A DNA stretch of 64,000 nt from Crossaster papposus (taxonomy: Eukaryota; Echinodermata; Asteroidea; Velatida; Solasteridae): assembly GCA_037893245.1 (NCBI GenBank), contig JBAIAA010000093.1:434001-498000 (forward strand), written 5' to 3'. The notes beneath the pieces are model-generated. The model was not told the origin of the DNA, searched no databases, and was given only the letters and a program-made list of their open reading frames with translations. Position 1 is the first letter of the stretch. Each line of letters opens with the position of its first letter. The translations under genes and the position numbers were made by a program. This document shows, piece after piece, positions 1-11,350 of the stretch.

Positions 1-3000
1 TAATAATTTCCCTTCGACAAGAATCTGGAGTTGTCCTGATTGACTGCAGCGGTTGATCTTTTGATGTAGTGTGACCTAAAATATATTTTAAATGTTACAT
101 TTATTTAACACTTAATTAAAATCTTTAGACTAGTGCAACTCTGAAAGATCAGTTTTAATCTTGGTTCCAATATGTCCTTGATTAGTGATGCAGTATTTCA
201 GTGTGCACACAGGTGAGTGGACTGATCTGAAAAAACAATTCTAAGTAAATAATGACATAAGTGATCCAGAATAACTTTGCAATGGCCTTTGTTATGTAAG
301 CTTACTTCTATGTCTTGAGAATTAGGATCAGCTTCTTTCTCTAGCAGCAGAGAAATAGTGTTGGTGAATCCTCCATAGCTTGCACACTGTAGGGGGGTCT
401 TGCCAGTATAATCCTGAATGTTGGGGTCAATACCCTCACTAATCAGGATGGAACAGATGCAGGTATGACCACCTAATGCTGCCCTAAAACATCCCCCACA
501 CCCGAACAAAATATTATCACAAATAGTCAATTTTAGGATGGGTGGTTGATGGGGTGGTGCTTAAAAAACCAGGTAAATAACTACTCCTGTTCTGTCATAC
601 AAATTTGTTGAAAGGAATATTTAAATTTACTCTGCTAAAATACATGTCAAGTCTTTATTTAAAGACTTTGTTACAAATCTCATTTCACTTCTTTTAAGCC
701 TGCCTGTGGGCTCTGCATATATGGCCTATCACCTATGCCACCTATCTTAAGATACTATCAACACCCATTAATCAGCATCCTTTGTAATATATGCTATTGT
801 TGCAGGCAAGAGACTACATGAAGCGTACTTTTAACCCTTTCCTTGCCATGTTTTTTTCACCACTAAACTCCACGTTGGTAAGAAAAGGGTTAATCACAAA
901 TGCTTTATTTTTAAGTTACGAGAAAGCATTAATACCGTGTTTTAAGGGATTAAACTGAAACAGATTTCCTGGCTTTAAGCTAAATGTTTGACATACCAGT
1001 GAAGTGGTGACCGTCCCTCCTGATCCAGAATGTCAACATAGGCACCACCTGGTATCAAGGAGATCAGAATTTGTTAGACCAGACCATGATGATCCATATT
1101 TCAGTACATTATTGACATGACATTGTATATAGCTAGCTACCATCACTCAAGTGTCTCCATTGCTTTCGGTTATTTGTACAGTAATTCGAATTTCCATATT
1201 CATGAGCAAGAGAAGGAGGGCTTCACTCCCTTAATTTTGCTGCCTTAATGGGACAGAAATTTCACTAAAAAAATAATTCTCAAACCATGAGACTCCAAAA
1301 TATTCATGAGAAAGCAAACAATATTAAAACTGTCTCTAGAAAAATAGCTTCCTGTCTTGATGTATCCCTGTCAATTCCGTTTCTAGGACCCTAATGCAGT
1401 GGGAACCCACTTTGGCATCCATCTATAGGTAAAGCCTCCTTCACTGCAAAGTATCTGTCTTGATGTATCCCTGTCAATTCTGTTTCTAGGACCCTAATGC
1501 AGTGGGAACCCACTTTGGCATCCATCTATAGGTAAAGCCTCCTTCACTGCAAAGTATCTGTCTTGATGTATCCCTGTCAATTCTGTTTCTAGGACCCTAA
1601 TGCAGTGGGAACCCACTTTGGCATCCATCTATAGGTAAAGCCTCCTTCACTGCAAAGTATCTGTCTTGATGTATCCCTGTCAATTCTGTTTCTAGGACCC
1701 TAATGCAGTGGGAACCCACTTTGGCATCCATCTATAGGTAAAGCCTCCTTCCCTGCAAAGTATTTGTCCTGATGTATCCCTGTCAATTCTGTTTCTAGGA
1801 CCCTAATGCAGTGGGAACCCACTTTGGCATCCATCTATAGGTAAAGCCTCCTTCCCTGCAAAGTATTTGTCTTGATGTATCCCTGTCAATTCTGTTTCTA
1901 GGACCCTAATGCAGTGGGAACCCACTTTGGCAATGTTTGAACAGTAAAAACAAACTGACCTTGCACAAGTACCTTGGCTACCAATGTATGGCCCATCTCT
2001 GCTGCCCTGAACAGTGCAGTATGCTTGGACTGGTCTAACATGTTCACATTAGCACCAAGCTGTAAAAGATTTTTTGGCACCCCAACAAAAATTGTCATTT
2101 CCCAGAAAGAAACGCAATTTCTGTTTCAAATTAATTGATTTATGTGTATTAAATGTGAAACTTCCTGGGGTCTGTGCAAAATTGTATTTAAATTGGAGGA
2201 TTCAAGACTGTTGGGGTTAACGATGATAGGGGATTAATTGTTTTTGTGCATTGTCTGTGCAAATCTGTATTTAAATTGGAGGATTCAAGACTGTTGGGGT
2301 TAACGATGATAGGGGATTATTTGTTTTTGTGCATTGTCTGTGCAAATCTGTATTTAAATTGGAGGATTCAAGACTTTTAGGGTAACGATGACAGGGGATT
2401 AATTGTTTTTGTGCATTGTCTGTGCAAATCTGTATTTAAATTAGAGGATTCAAGACTGTTAGGGGTAACGATGATAGGGGATTATTTGTTTTTGTGCATT
2501 GTTTTTGTTTGAAGCAAAATCTGAAATACATTGCATGATGCACAACAACTAACTTGGTGATTTATGGTTTGGTTACTTCAAGTGACATTTCAAGAAAATA
2601 TTTTGGGATGTCTGCCAATTGGATTTTGTTGCTAACGCATGTAAACAGTGCACTTGGGCACCCTTTTTTTCTTCTTCCAAACTATACCATTTCAGGCGTA
2701 ATAATTCTACAGGGTGTTTATACAAGTCTTACATACATTGCACATTTTCCCCAAGATTAAGAATTCCGTCAAAGAAATTGTGTTAAACTTGAAATCGGAA
2801 CCGACGAAACCGGGTACTCGGTTCCACAGAAGAGAGGACCCGCGGTTCCGGTTCTCAATTTGGAACCGGGTAACCGAAGGAACCGCCCAAGGTTAACACA
2901 CAAGTATTGTATGTGTTGCTTAACAATTAAATTGACTGTTTTATTAGTTTGTTAATAGCAATTGTGAGCACTTACCTCTAGAAGTACTTGAATTGTGCTT

Positions 3001-6000
3001 GGATGCCCACACATAGCTGCTGCATTAAGTGCTAAACAACAAAAGTCAGTATTTCTTTCAATCTCCAAACCAAGTTATTTTAAATGCTAACTTTAAAGGA
3101 ATTAACCCTCATTCCCATTGACATTTATGCTTGAAACCCTTCTGAATCTTTCAAAATCCAACACCAGATAGGCCGAATGGTTCATCTTTTGCACTCAAGT
3201 CCCGTTGGCTGTACGCCCAATGGAACATCTTTTGCACTCGAGTCCATTGGCTGTACTTTTCATAATGCTAAACAATTTCAAAATCTCATTGGAGAATTTT
3301 GAAAAACCCTAGGGTTAGCATAATAGTCTGAAATAAGCTGCTTTGAGCAAGTTCAAGTGAGAACCATAAGTCAACTAGTGTAAGCGGTTGATTTGTAATA
3401 TAACTCACATCTGTGTACTAAATGCAATGTGTGAATCTCTAGTCAAACAATGGTCCAAATTTTATCACAACTTCTTATTCCTGGCTCCCTATAATGGAAC
3501 CACGATATTGGTAACCAGTGATGAAACCGTGCATATGCCCCGGTTCCATATACATGTATAGTCAAGTAAAGAAGTCCAACCATCCTTTGTTCAGGTTTAA
3601 GTTGCATTGTACACAAAATGTAGTAGAATAATAGTTAACCGTAGTCTACCTCAAACTATAGCTTTATGCAGACAATTAGAAACTCACCTTGATGTTGCAC
3701 CTGTTTTATCTGTCCAGCTGAATGATTTTAACTAGTCAACTAAAGTAATCAAACCGTCCTTTGTTCAGGTTTAAGTTAGTATAATAATGGCCAACTATAG
3801 TCTACTTCAAACTATAGATTTTTGCTGACAAGAAACTCACCTGTTGCACCTGTTTTATCTGTGGCATTGATGTCCAGCTGGCTGATTTCAACCATACTGA
3901 CAATAACCTCATCGGCACCTTTACCTGCTGCCCACATTAGTGCAGTCCGCCCCTCGAGGTCTGGCTCATCTGTGATGCCCTCATGACCCAGAAAAGCTGC
4001 AACTGTATCCTATTCCAAACATTATAATTAAAAAAAAAATTAAAAAAATGTTTGAATACTCTGTGCCTTTCTAGTATAAACTCCTGCTACTTTGGCTATA
4101 AATAAAATGGGAAAATTTCTTATCGAATTAACTGCACATTTTCTTTGAGTGTGAATTTAGTCAATTTAGTCTCAAGACTTGTTGTCTCATACGACCAAAT
4201 AAAACAAACTACACACAGAAGAAGAATAACACAATTATTAGAAAAAATTCAACCAAACTCCCTAGCAAATATCAGCACCATATGGCAACATGTACACACA
4301 AACTGTTGCACTAGAAGTATGCCTAATTACCCCAGAATAAAAGACTCGGTTTAGGAGTCCAGTACCCATCCTAACAGATCCCGACAAAACCTGGTGTTGG
4401 AGTCTGACTAAATGGGGATTGTTAGGGTTAAAGGAGATAAATGTTGCGCACAACACTAGATTGGAAAACACCGAAATCTGCCACAAAACAATGCCCTCAA
4501 CCACCACAAATGATATTTGAAGGTTTGCATGGCGAAAAGGCAATGAGATAAATAGTTTGCGTTAACACCACAGTAATAATCTTTATTCACATAAATGTGT
4601 GGTTCGAAATCATCAAGCCGAACATGGTTTCCCCAAGACATCAGTTTTTACATCAACGACATCTGGCGCCACATCATTACCTTCCAGTCCAATGGGTCTC
4701 CTATACCCTAGGACACCTAGATCTCCAGCCTATGGGTTGCCTATATACCCTTGGCAACCCCAGGTTTAAAGGTCTTTTCATTGTAACTTCATATTTCTCC
4801 AATCAACTTGTTTGTAGCATGAAGCTAATTATATACATCAATTATAAAGTGATTTCAGCAAACCTCGCCACACACATCAACTGAAAATTCATCTCGAATT
4901 TTTCTCAACCTGCCGCTAGAGGGCGCTATAACACTTTATGATATCACCGGTATAAAAAAAGAAAGAAAGTACAACTAGCCAGAGACTAGCATCTTTAAAA
5001 GTAAGTTCATTATGAGGCACTTTGGTTTGGACCGGGAGAAAGGGTCACGTGATTTTACGCACACAGGATAAAATTGTTCGTCCAATTTCCACAAATGTCA
5101 AGTTCAGGGCTTTTGCGGTTGAATTTGTATCGATTTTTAAGATTAAATATATTAATCTTCCAATGTTACATAACGTCACACCTTCCTAGACGATCATCAC
5201 AGATTTCAATGAGACACATCAGATCTGACTTTGCAAAGTGCCAAAGTGTGTGGTCACAACAACCCTGTGCAAATCAAAAGTACAAATCGAATGGGCAAAA
5301 TTAAGAGAATAAAGTTTGCCAGCATTGAGGCCGAAGCAACTAGTCAGACTAATGATAACACTACATGACTAAAAGAAGTTAAAATTGTATTATTGAGCAG
5401 AATTTAAAATTGGACTCTTCAACTCATACTCACAGCATGGTTATTCTGTGCAGCATAATGCAATGGTGTAGCCCCATTAGAATCTGAGCTTGTCATATTG
5501 GCTCCTGCATCAAGCAGAAGCTCCACAATGTGGGTGTGGCCAAGCACTGCCGCCCAGTGCAGAGGGGTGCGGAACATGTTGTCCAGGACCGACACGTTGC
5601 ACTTCACCAAACTCGTCTGTGCAAAAATATTCAAAAAACATATGTCACATGGCAGAAATCATGTGGGGAAAACTACCTAATTAATGGAGACAAGACCTTT
5701 CATTTAGGCGATGTAGTAGCGAGATAAAATATGGTTAGATTTCAGGAAGTTTAGCATAAAATATGGATTTTAGATAGCCCCCACTCCCCTCCAGAAATAA
5801 AGCCTCTCTTCTAGAAATGCAGCCCCTCTGCAAATTGGACCCAATTATGTCACTGGCAAATATGCAGTGTTCCGAGGGTATTAGAAGGCTCAAGTTTGGA
5901 GATTCCAATACATTTTTATTTCATTCTTAAATACACCGATACATTTATTGGTCAGTCCAAGAAAAAGAAAAGCACCAACTTGGAAACTGATGAGCTGTTG

Positions 6001-9000
6001 AGCTATGGTCTCATTGCCCTGTGCAACGGCTAGATGAAGGGCAGTCCGCCCCTCATAGTCTTGCCATGTGATTACACTAGGCTCAGTGTCCTAATCAAAA
6101 CAACCAACAAGAAATTAATCATAAACAACGCATTCCAGCCACCTACACACAGTTCTTGAGGGATCTACTCAAATACAGAATGGAAGTCCACGTTCATGTT
6201 TTATGCGAACCTTTTGGTACTAATTATAAACACTGACTACTTGTCAAGCAGATTACTTGCAAGCAGATTCCATAAGTTTATACAAAGTACATGTACTTGC
6301 TTACAAAAGGCTGGTTATTTAACAAGTATAGACAGACCAGTATGAGCTGTACAGTGTTGACAGCTGACATATCATGACCAGCACTGGCAGCACAATGGAG
6401 AGGAGTCTTGCCATCAATGTCAGGTATACCAATATTGGAGTTCTGAAGAGAAAATAAAGACAACATAATCCATTGATCTGCAAGCAGCACTTCTCTTGTT
6501 TTCACATTTGGCTCATGTTAAAATAGTTAGATGTTTTTAACCTTAACATAAAATTCCTTCAAATTTTTGTTTTCCTTGTTCATGCAAAAGATGACTTTAG
6601 ATAGATGGCCATTCAGGTTTATCAAATCCAAATTATACTTGCATGTTTAATTAGAAGTTTGACAGCCTCTTCATTCCCATAGGAAGAACTCCAATGTAGA
6701 GCAGTTCTCTTTGAAAATACACAATAAAATTAACTCAGCATCAATTTTAAGAAGAACAAATGATTACATCGTTGACAATATATAGGGATTATAATGTTTA
6801 CTGTATAAATGTTGGTCCATCTTTAACAAATACCTAGTAAAAGCTACAGGTATTTCTTTCTATGCAGTTCATAAGGGGATCGATAAAAGCACTGAATGGT
6901 TCTTCACCTTTGCATTGTCTTGTTCGTCTTGTTCTCCAGGCTCCAGTTGTTTGATCAGCAGCATCAGGCATTTGGTGTTGTCATTACGAGTTGCTAGGTG
7001 CAATGCCAACTGGCCCTCCTTGTCTTTTATCCTCCAGTTGGTTCCCTTGGCAAGAAGCAGCTTACATAACCTAAGGTTACCCTTTATTTCAGAAACGAAA
7101 ACTAAGTTGAAAACAACAGTGGGTTTGAATCCACTCACACCAGTAAATAGATTTTCAGTCTCGTACTGCACATGAATCAGAGGGTTTTCCATGTAATATT
7201 CATGGGGTTTTGCTGTCATCTCTAAGAACTGAATAATTTTGTTTCTGTCCTTCCAATTTGTGGGGTAAGTTCAAACTATAGAGTCATGTGCACTACGGAG
7301 GAATTATTGGCTTCATTACCAGAAATGAAGAATAATAACACTCTTTATAATTAGTTGCCACCTTGTAAGCTGCCCAATGGAATGCCGTCCTGCCAGTATT
7401 GTCCACACTATTGACTTTAGCACCATGCTTGATGAGAAGCTCAGTGCATTCCAGCCTGTCAGCTAACACGGCCAGCATCAGGGGGGTACGGCCAAACTGG
7501 TCACCAGCATCAATATCATCATGACAACCTATAATTCACAGTACAATCGTGCATGCATGTAGTCATTCACAAATAGTTTTTTGAACAACAAATTAAGGGT
7601 GTCTGTAAACCTTTTTTATTTACAGAGCAATATTATAGCTTGGCAAAAATTAGCATTTTGATCATGACATATTTTCCAAAATGGTTACATACTGCCAGGA
7701 CAGTCAATATTCCATGGCTTCTATTGTACTGGTGACAATCACAAAGTTACGCTTAATGTTAATCAAATTCAATGTGGAAATCTATCTCTAGTAATAATTT
7801 AATGATTGTGGTGGTTAATTTCAACAATAGCTTCATTATTAAGGGAATAAATATGTGGTTAGCTGGTTTTGGCCTGGACACGTTAAGACATTGATAATAT
7901 CCAGGCCTATGAGCAAGTTTTAACCAGTTCGCGCCGGGATTATTTTAACATCGCCGAGCCGACGGACGGGATTATTTTTAACGAAACTCGATCCGAAGCG
8001 TGTTCAGGCTGATAGTGCCGGGAAGCACACCCACGCATTTCCGGCCTTGCTCGGTGCTGGCATACATTTCCGAACTTGAACTTGGCGTGTTTATGCGTCA
8101 TCCGTTTTGAATTTGGGGGAATTTTTGCGTTTATATACGTCATCCGGCGCGAACTGGTTAAACATACTTTTAATACCGGCCAACCACATATTTATTCCCA
8201 TTCAAAATACCTTCGGTAAAATACGTCAAACCAAGGTTGAAAAGCATACGTTTTCCAACAATATTGTTGAAGAATTATACTTCATACATTGTCATATTTT
8301 GTGAAACACCCCTCTAGCTATATTATTGTACATTGTTTGTTTCTCAGCTCACTCCGGTAATTGATCCAGAAGATAAACCAACATTTGCTTCGCATCCTGC
8401 GACTGCGCGATGTTACGCGGGACGCAAGCTGCCGGTACAGCGTGAATTTAAGACTCTAAAATACCGACTCGTTTGTGATATTAAGCATGCCTTGTGAGGT
8501 TTCAATTAATAAAAAGGTAAAGCGACAAGATTTTACGGGCGTCCAAATTTCATGTGACATCGGGAAAGTGTTTAATACCAGCCATGCTGTTTTATCATCT
8601 GTTTAATACCGGCCACAAGACAGGCTCTTAACCAATAGGAATGAATAAACTGTCTCAGGTATTTATAAATACAACATACATGTAGAGGTCAAAAGTCCAG
8701 TTTGATGAGTGTGTCGTGCCTGATTTGTACTTAATCCACAATCCTGTATGTAACAAAGCACACTCAACGAAGCACACACAACAAAGCGGACCTGATGGAT
8801 CAAGGTTGACACTTCGACAAATGATGCAATCTGATGCCTGTTGAAAGCAACTCACAGAAACCCCTTTGGGGCTAGGGATAAGGCCCCCCCAAAAAAATGT
8901 TTAGCGTCACAGCCCGCTTCTTTTTGCCGGCCGCCTCCTTTTTTCCCCCCTTTTTTTTAGTTGAAAGAAATGATAAATTTTATTATCTTTTTGAAAAAAA

Positions 9001-9922
9001 ATAAATAAAAAAAATACAATTTTGTTTGTAAAGATATTAAAATTTTGAGATCATATTCTAGACTTTAGCATCACTGTGTACATGCTGTGGAAATATATTT
9101 TTTTCTAATGGGAAGGCTAGGGTGTGACGTGTATGGTGCATAGATGATTGACCCACATGAATTTAGATTTGTAATCGTGGGTGAGCCATGTTTTAATTTC
9201 AAATAGGAAGACAGGGTGTGACATGTTCACTACATTACTCGCATTAAAATGAGTCGGGCAGCCATTTTGAAAAAAATTTAGAAAAAAAAAGGGCCTCCTT
9301 CCTTTAAAAAAAAGGCATGACGCTAAACATTTTTTTTTTATTTGGCCTAAGGGGCCAATTTCATAGAGCTGCCTAAGCAAAAATAGTTGCTTAAGCACAA
9401 AAACCCTTGCTCGGTAAATCAAGTTATTGGGCCTAAATTCCATGTGATCGTTATGCTAAGCTAACAATGTCAGCTAAATACCAATCACAAATAATATACA
9501 TCACATGGAGTTGTGGCTGGTAAGCTGGTTTTACTAAGCAAGATTGTTTTGTGGTTCAGTAATTTGTACGCTTATAAGCAGCTCTATGAAATTGGCCCAA
9601 GGTCTGATAACTAGGTCCACATAATGAAAATAACTTCATGCACTTGTGAACTCATAAAAATATGTGAAGAGCTGTCAAACTACTCACTGTTGAGTAGTTC
9701 TCCAAGGGTACTCTTGTCTCCATTCACAGCAGCTGCATGTGTGTGCGTACTCTGTACTGACCCTTGCTGTTGTGATGGAATGGATTCCATAATGCCATTC
9801 TGCTGTTGCATTGTAGGGCAATTGTCACTGGCAAGCATGTTGATATCTTGCTCTGCATGCACACGACCATTTCTCATCTGCAAATGTAAACGAGCAGTAT
9901 TGTAATGATGAGGAGGTTCCAT
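1..9922 (-). CDS. INVS: Inversin (nephrocystin-2) orthologue, ankyrin-repeat half; 3' part off the left edge
   Basis: Inversin is a ciliary scaffold of the 'inversin compartment' that links nephrocystins and Dishevelled/planar-polarity signalling. Exons on the minus strand, each with AG/GT (one GC) borders and matching phases: 9922-9688, 7528-7362, 7081-6908, 6708-6643, 6442-6338, 6090-5980, 5616-5434, 4009-3841, 3031-2976, 2059-1960, 1048-997, 483-306, and tentatively 75-1. The joined frame stays open for about 532 codons plus the tentative exon. It follows human inversin in order: HAAAVNGDKS, VLADRLECTELLIKHGA, SNIGIPDIDGKTPLH, WQDYEGRTALH, NMFRTPLHWAAVLGHTHIV, GATPLHYAAQNNHA, HTALFRAAEMGH, DPNIQDYTGKTPLQCASYGG. 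These are successive ankyrin repeats (TPLHWAA, LLL). The IQ motifs and C-terminus lie outside the window. The start ATG at 9922 follows an acceptor (tttttaag) directly, so a non-coding first exon is expected upstream; a donor-like gtaagt at 10489-10484 is one candidate. The N-terminal extension before HAAAVNGDK is longer than in human. The exon at 75-1 is weak because its ankyrin match is poor. Confidence 0.92.
1352..1934. repeat. 103-bp minisatellite, about 5.7 copies, in an INVS intron
   Basis: The unit beginning ctgtcttgatgtatccctg recurs at 1352, 1455, 1558, 1661, about 1764 and 1867, a constant 103-bp step with almost no divergence. The last copy is cut short at 'cccactttggca', only 26 bp before the donor edge (1960) of an INVS exon. 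Each unit contains, on the plus strand, a polypyrimidine-AG followed 41 bp later by ATAG/gtaaag, so it reads like a small exon with both splice sites, opposite in sense to INVS. Confidence 0.93.
2171..2503. repeat. 81-84-bp minisatellite, 4 copies, in an INVS intron
   Basis: The unit starting 'tctgtgcaaa' occurs at about 2171, 2254, 2338 and 2419. Each copy carries 'ttggaggattcaagac', 'taacgatgataggggatta' and 'gtttttgtgcattg' with a few substitutions and small indels. It lies in the intron upstream (in the gene's sense) of the INVS exon 2059-1960, next to but unrelated to the 103-bp minisatellite. Confidence 0.9.
2780..2893. repeat. GGAACC/GGTTCC-rich tract in an INVS intron
   Basis: Within about 110 bp the hexamers ggaacc and ggttcc (and their aaccgg/ccggtt overlaps) recur on both strands, for example at 2799, 2819, 2844 and 2862. 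The tract is locally GC-rich and palindromic compared with its AT-rich surroundings. It may be the remnant of a small repetitive element; no clear ends are visible. Confidence 0.4.
3171..3256. repeat. Two-copy tandem repeat of about 43 bp in an INVS intron
   Basis: Two adjacent units share 'atcttttgcactc', 'agtcc' and 'ttggctgtac' (3171-3214 and 3215-3256) with a handful of differences. This is a simple local duplication with no sign of function. Confidence 0.7.
3560..3735 (-). repeat. Degenerate duplicate of an INVS exon end with its donor site
   Basis: This stretch is a diverged copy, offset by 153 bp, of the sequence that ends at the INVS exon 4009-3841. Both copies share, in order, 'cctttgttcaggtttaagtt', 'caaactatag', 'aaactcac' (a minus-strand gtgagt donor) and the coding segment 'gttgcacctgttttatctg' with a following 'ccagctg'. 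In this copy the middle of the exon segment lacks the bases corresponding to 'tggcattgatg', and the rest of the exon is missing. It is therefore a partial pseudo-exon in the intron just downstream of the real exon, most likely from a local tandem duplication. Confidence 0.8.
5168..5300. repeat. Dispersed repeat, copy 1
   Basis: This segment resembles 13429-13582 in the same orientation. Both share 'gtcacaccttcc', 'gatcatcacagattt'-like, 'tgccaaagtgtg', 'gtcacaacaa' and 'agtacaaatcgaatggg' in order, with indels between. Two diverged copies 8 kb apart suggest an old interspersed repeat. No terminal repeats were made out. Confidence 0.65.
7924..8157. mobile_element. TTAA-flanked MITE (piggyBac-like), 234 bp, in an INVS intron
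   Basis: The ends CCAGTTCGCGCCGG and CCGGCGCGAACTGG are perfect inverted repeats. They are flanked on both sides by TTAA (7920-7923 and 8158-8161), the target preferred by piggyBac-type transposases. The interior is CpG-richer than the surrounding intron and has no coding frame. It lies in the intron between the INVS exons at 9688 and 7528. The superfamily assignment rests only on the TTAA duplication and the CC...GG ends. Confidence 0.82.
8881..9350. mobile_element. Probable TIR element of about 470 bp, no coding capacity
   Basis: Near the left end lies 'aaggcc' followed by 'aaaaaaatgtttagcgtca' (8894 on). Near the right end is the inverse, 'tgacgctaaacattttttt' followed by 'ggcctaa' (9318-9349). 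The matching arms suggest an inverted-repeat element about 470 bp long. It abuts the MITE at 9352. No target duplication could be fixed, and the interior is AT-rich with no meaningful frame. Confidence 0.55.
9352..9598. mobile_element. MITE with perfect 21-bp terminal inverted repeats
   Basis: The ends, beginning gggccaatttcatagagct, are perfect inverse copies over 21 bp. AAG flanks both sides (9349-9351 and 9599-9601), a possible 3-bp target duplication. Inside, 'gcttaagc' and 'ggtaagctggttttactaag' form further palindromic sections. A related, partial copy is at 21856-21960. It sits about 90 bp downstream, in the gene's sense, of the INVS exon ending at 9688. Confidence 0.85.
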
Positions 9923-11267
9923 CTTAAAAACAATGGACGCTTACATTTTGGGTTAGAGAATACTGTTTAAAAGGGAGAAACCTTCCTTGACAAATACTTT
10001 TTTTTCTGGCCTATGTTAGGTTTGTAAACAAGAACTTGGATGATGTCCAGATTGCCCCCTGTATGGAATTCTTTCTACAAACCTTGTTTCAAACAAATCC
10101 ATCCTGTAGTTGTCTGTAATGCTGCTAACAAACAGACAGACAAATAGACAAACAACTGCAGGCAAAACATAATCACCTTGGCAGAGGTAATTAACAGGTG
10201 GCACACTGCCGCCGCTTTCAAGCTAGAGCGTTCGTCCTAATTACCACTCTGCATACAAGGACAGGCAATTTATCCTACCTCCATGGTTATATTAATTTGA
10301 TATAGTTGTACAACTGCAAGAGGGGAAAATAGTATCTGCCGACTTAATAACAAAGAAAATGTAGACAATGTGACTCTCATGACTGTGAACCGGCTAAATA
10401 AACACTTCGTTAATTATAACTGGGTTTACTTTTACCAAAGTTAACGCTTCAATTGGCAAAGAAAAATTGAAAAGGTCTCATATACTTACTTTGAAACATT
10501 TGGAGAAACAAGAACACATTTCATCCAAAGTGTTAGTGTGACCTTTTCTTTATGCTTCAGCATGTCAGGACTTGCAAACTCCAACATGTCCAAACTGGTT
10601 TAAAATGATCATTTGGAGATTTGCATGTAGCGTTGGAAGAACGAGTCAAACGGACATTGGCTCCACCAGACCGGAACCTGGGGGGTAAAGATTACCATAC
10701 GAACACCACTGTTTTTTTTCAATTCTCAATACAGTAAAAGTTCTTGTCTGATTACCCGATTTTCTCCCTTTTCCCTCTATTTCTGAATCTTGTTCTCTAT
10801 CTTTCACATCTTTTTCAATCCATCTTTCTCAATTCATGTGTTCTGCAAACTTCAGAGAGATTTCATGGCAGCACCTTTACCCGTTCGGCTAGGCTAGCTT
10901 GCGGTAACTAACACTCGGAGGAAACTCAGCGTTCAGACAGTATGCTCTGCCCGTCATCAGGAGACTGGTTCCTGACGATAGTTCCTGATACTGTTTCTGC
11001 TTCAAAAAATGTAATGCACTGTGTGCCTTACAAAGAGTTTCAATTTTGGACCCTGTAGCCAATGGTTACTCAATGGGATTAAAAATATTGTTTTTTATCA
11101 AACATTAATCTCCTAAAAATGCAAGTCATGTTGATCTACAGCGATCTCAGATGCATGGACAGGATTTATAGAACATCTGAATAATAATTTGATAATAAAG
11201 TTTTTGTTTTACTCACAAACTATACGTCATGCGACATCGATGTGTAAACCTAGCACACAAATATTGT

Positions 11268-11350
11268 TTAGTCTGGTTCGCTTGCCTGACAATGTTTTTC
11301 AGGCCCATACGTCTATAGTAAGAATTTGTTGGCTTGGCCAACCAGACTAA
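11268..11350. mobile_element. Very short inverted-repeat element (83 bp)
   Basis: TTAGTCTGGTT at 11268-11278 is matched by AACCAGACTAA at 11340-11350, a perfect 11-bp inverted pair. Inner partial pairing of 'cttgcc' and 'ggcttggc' adds to it. It is probably a miniature element or hairpin. 'ttagtctggctcgg' at 22190 resembles its end. Confidence 0.5.

Noticed and set aside
2780-2893. GGAACC/GGTTCC cluster as a regulatory element
   Set aside because: It lies in an intron with no clear borders or conservation evidence; kept only as a low-confidence repeat.
4145-4884. Overlapping short frames on both strands in an INVS intron
   Set aside because: They lie wholly within an intron between supported exons, overlap each other on opposite strands and resemble no protein.
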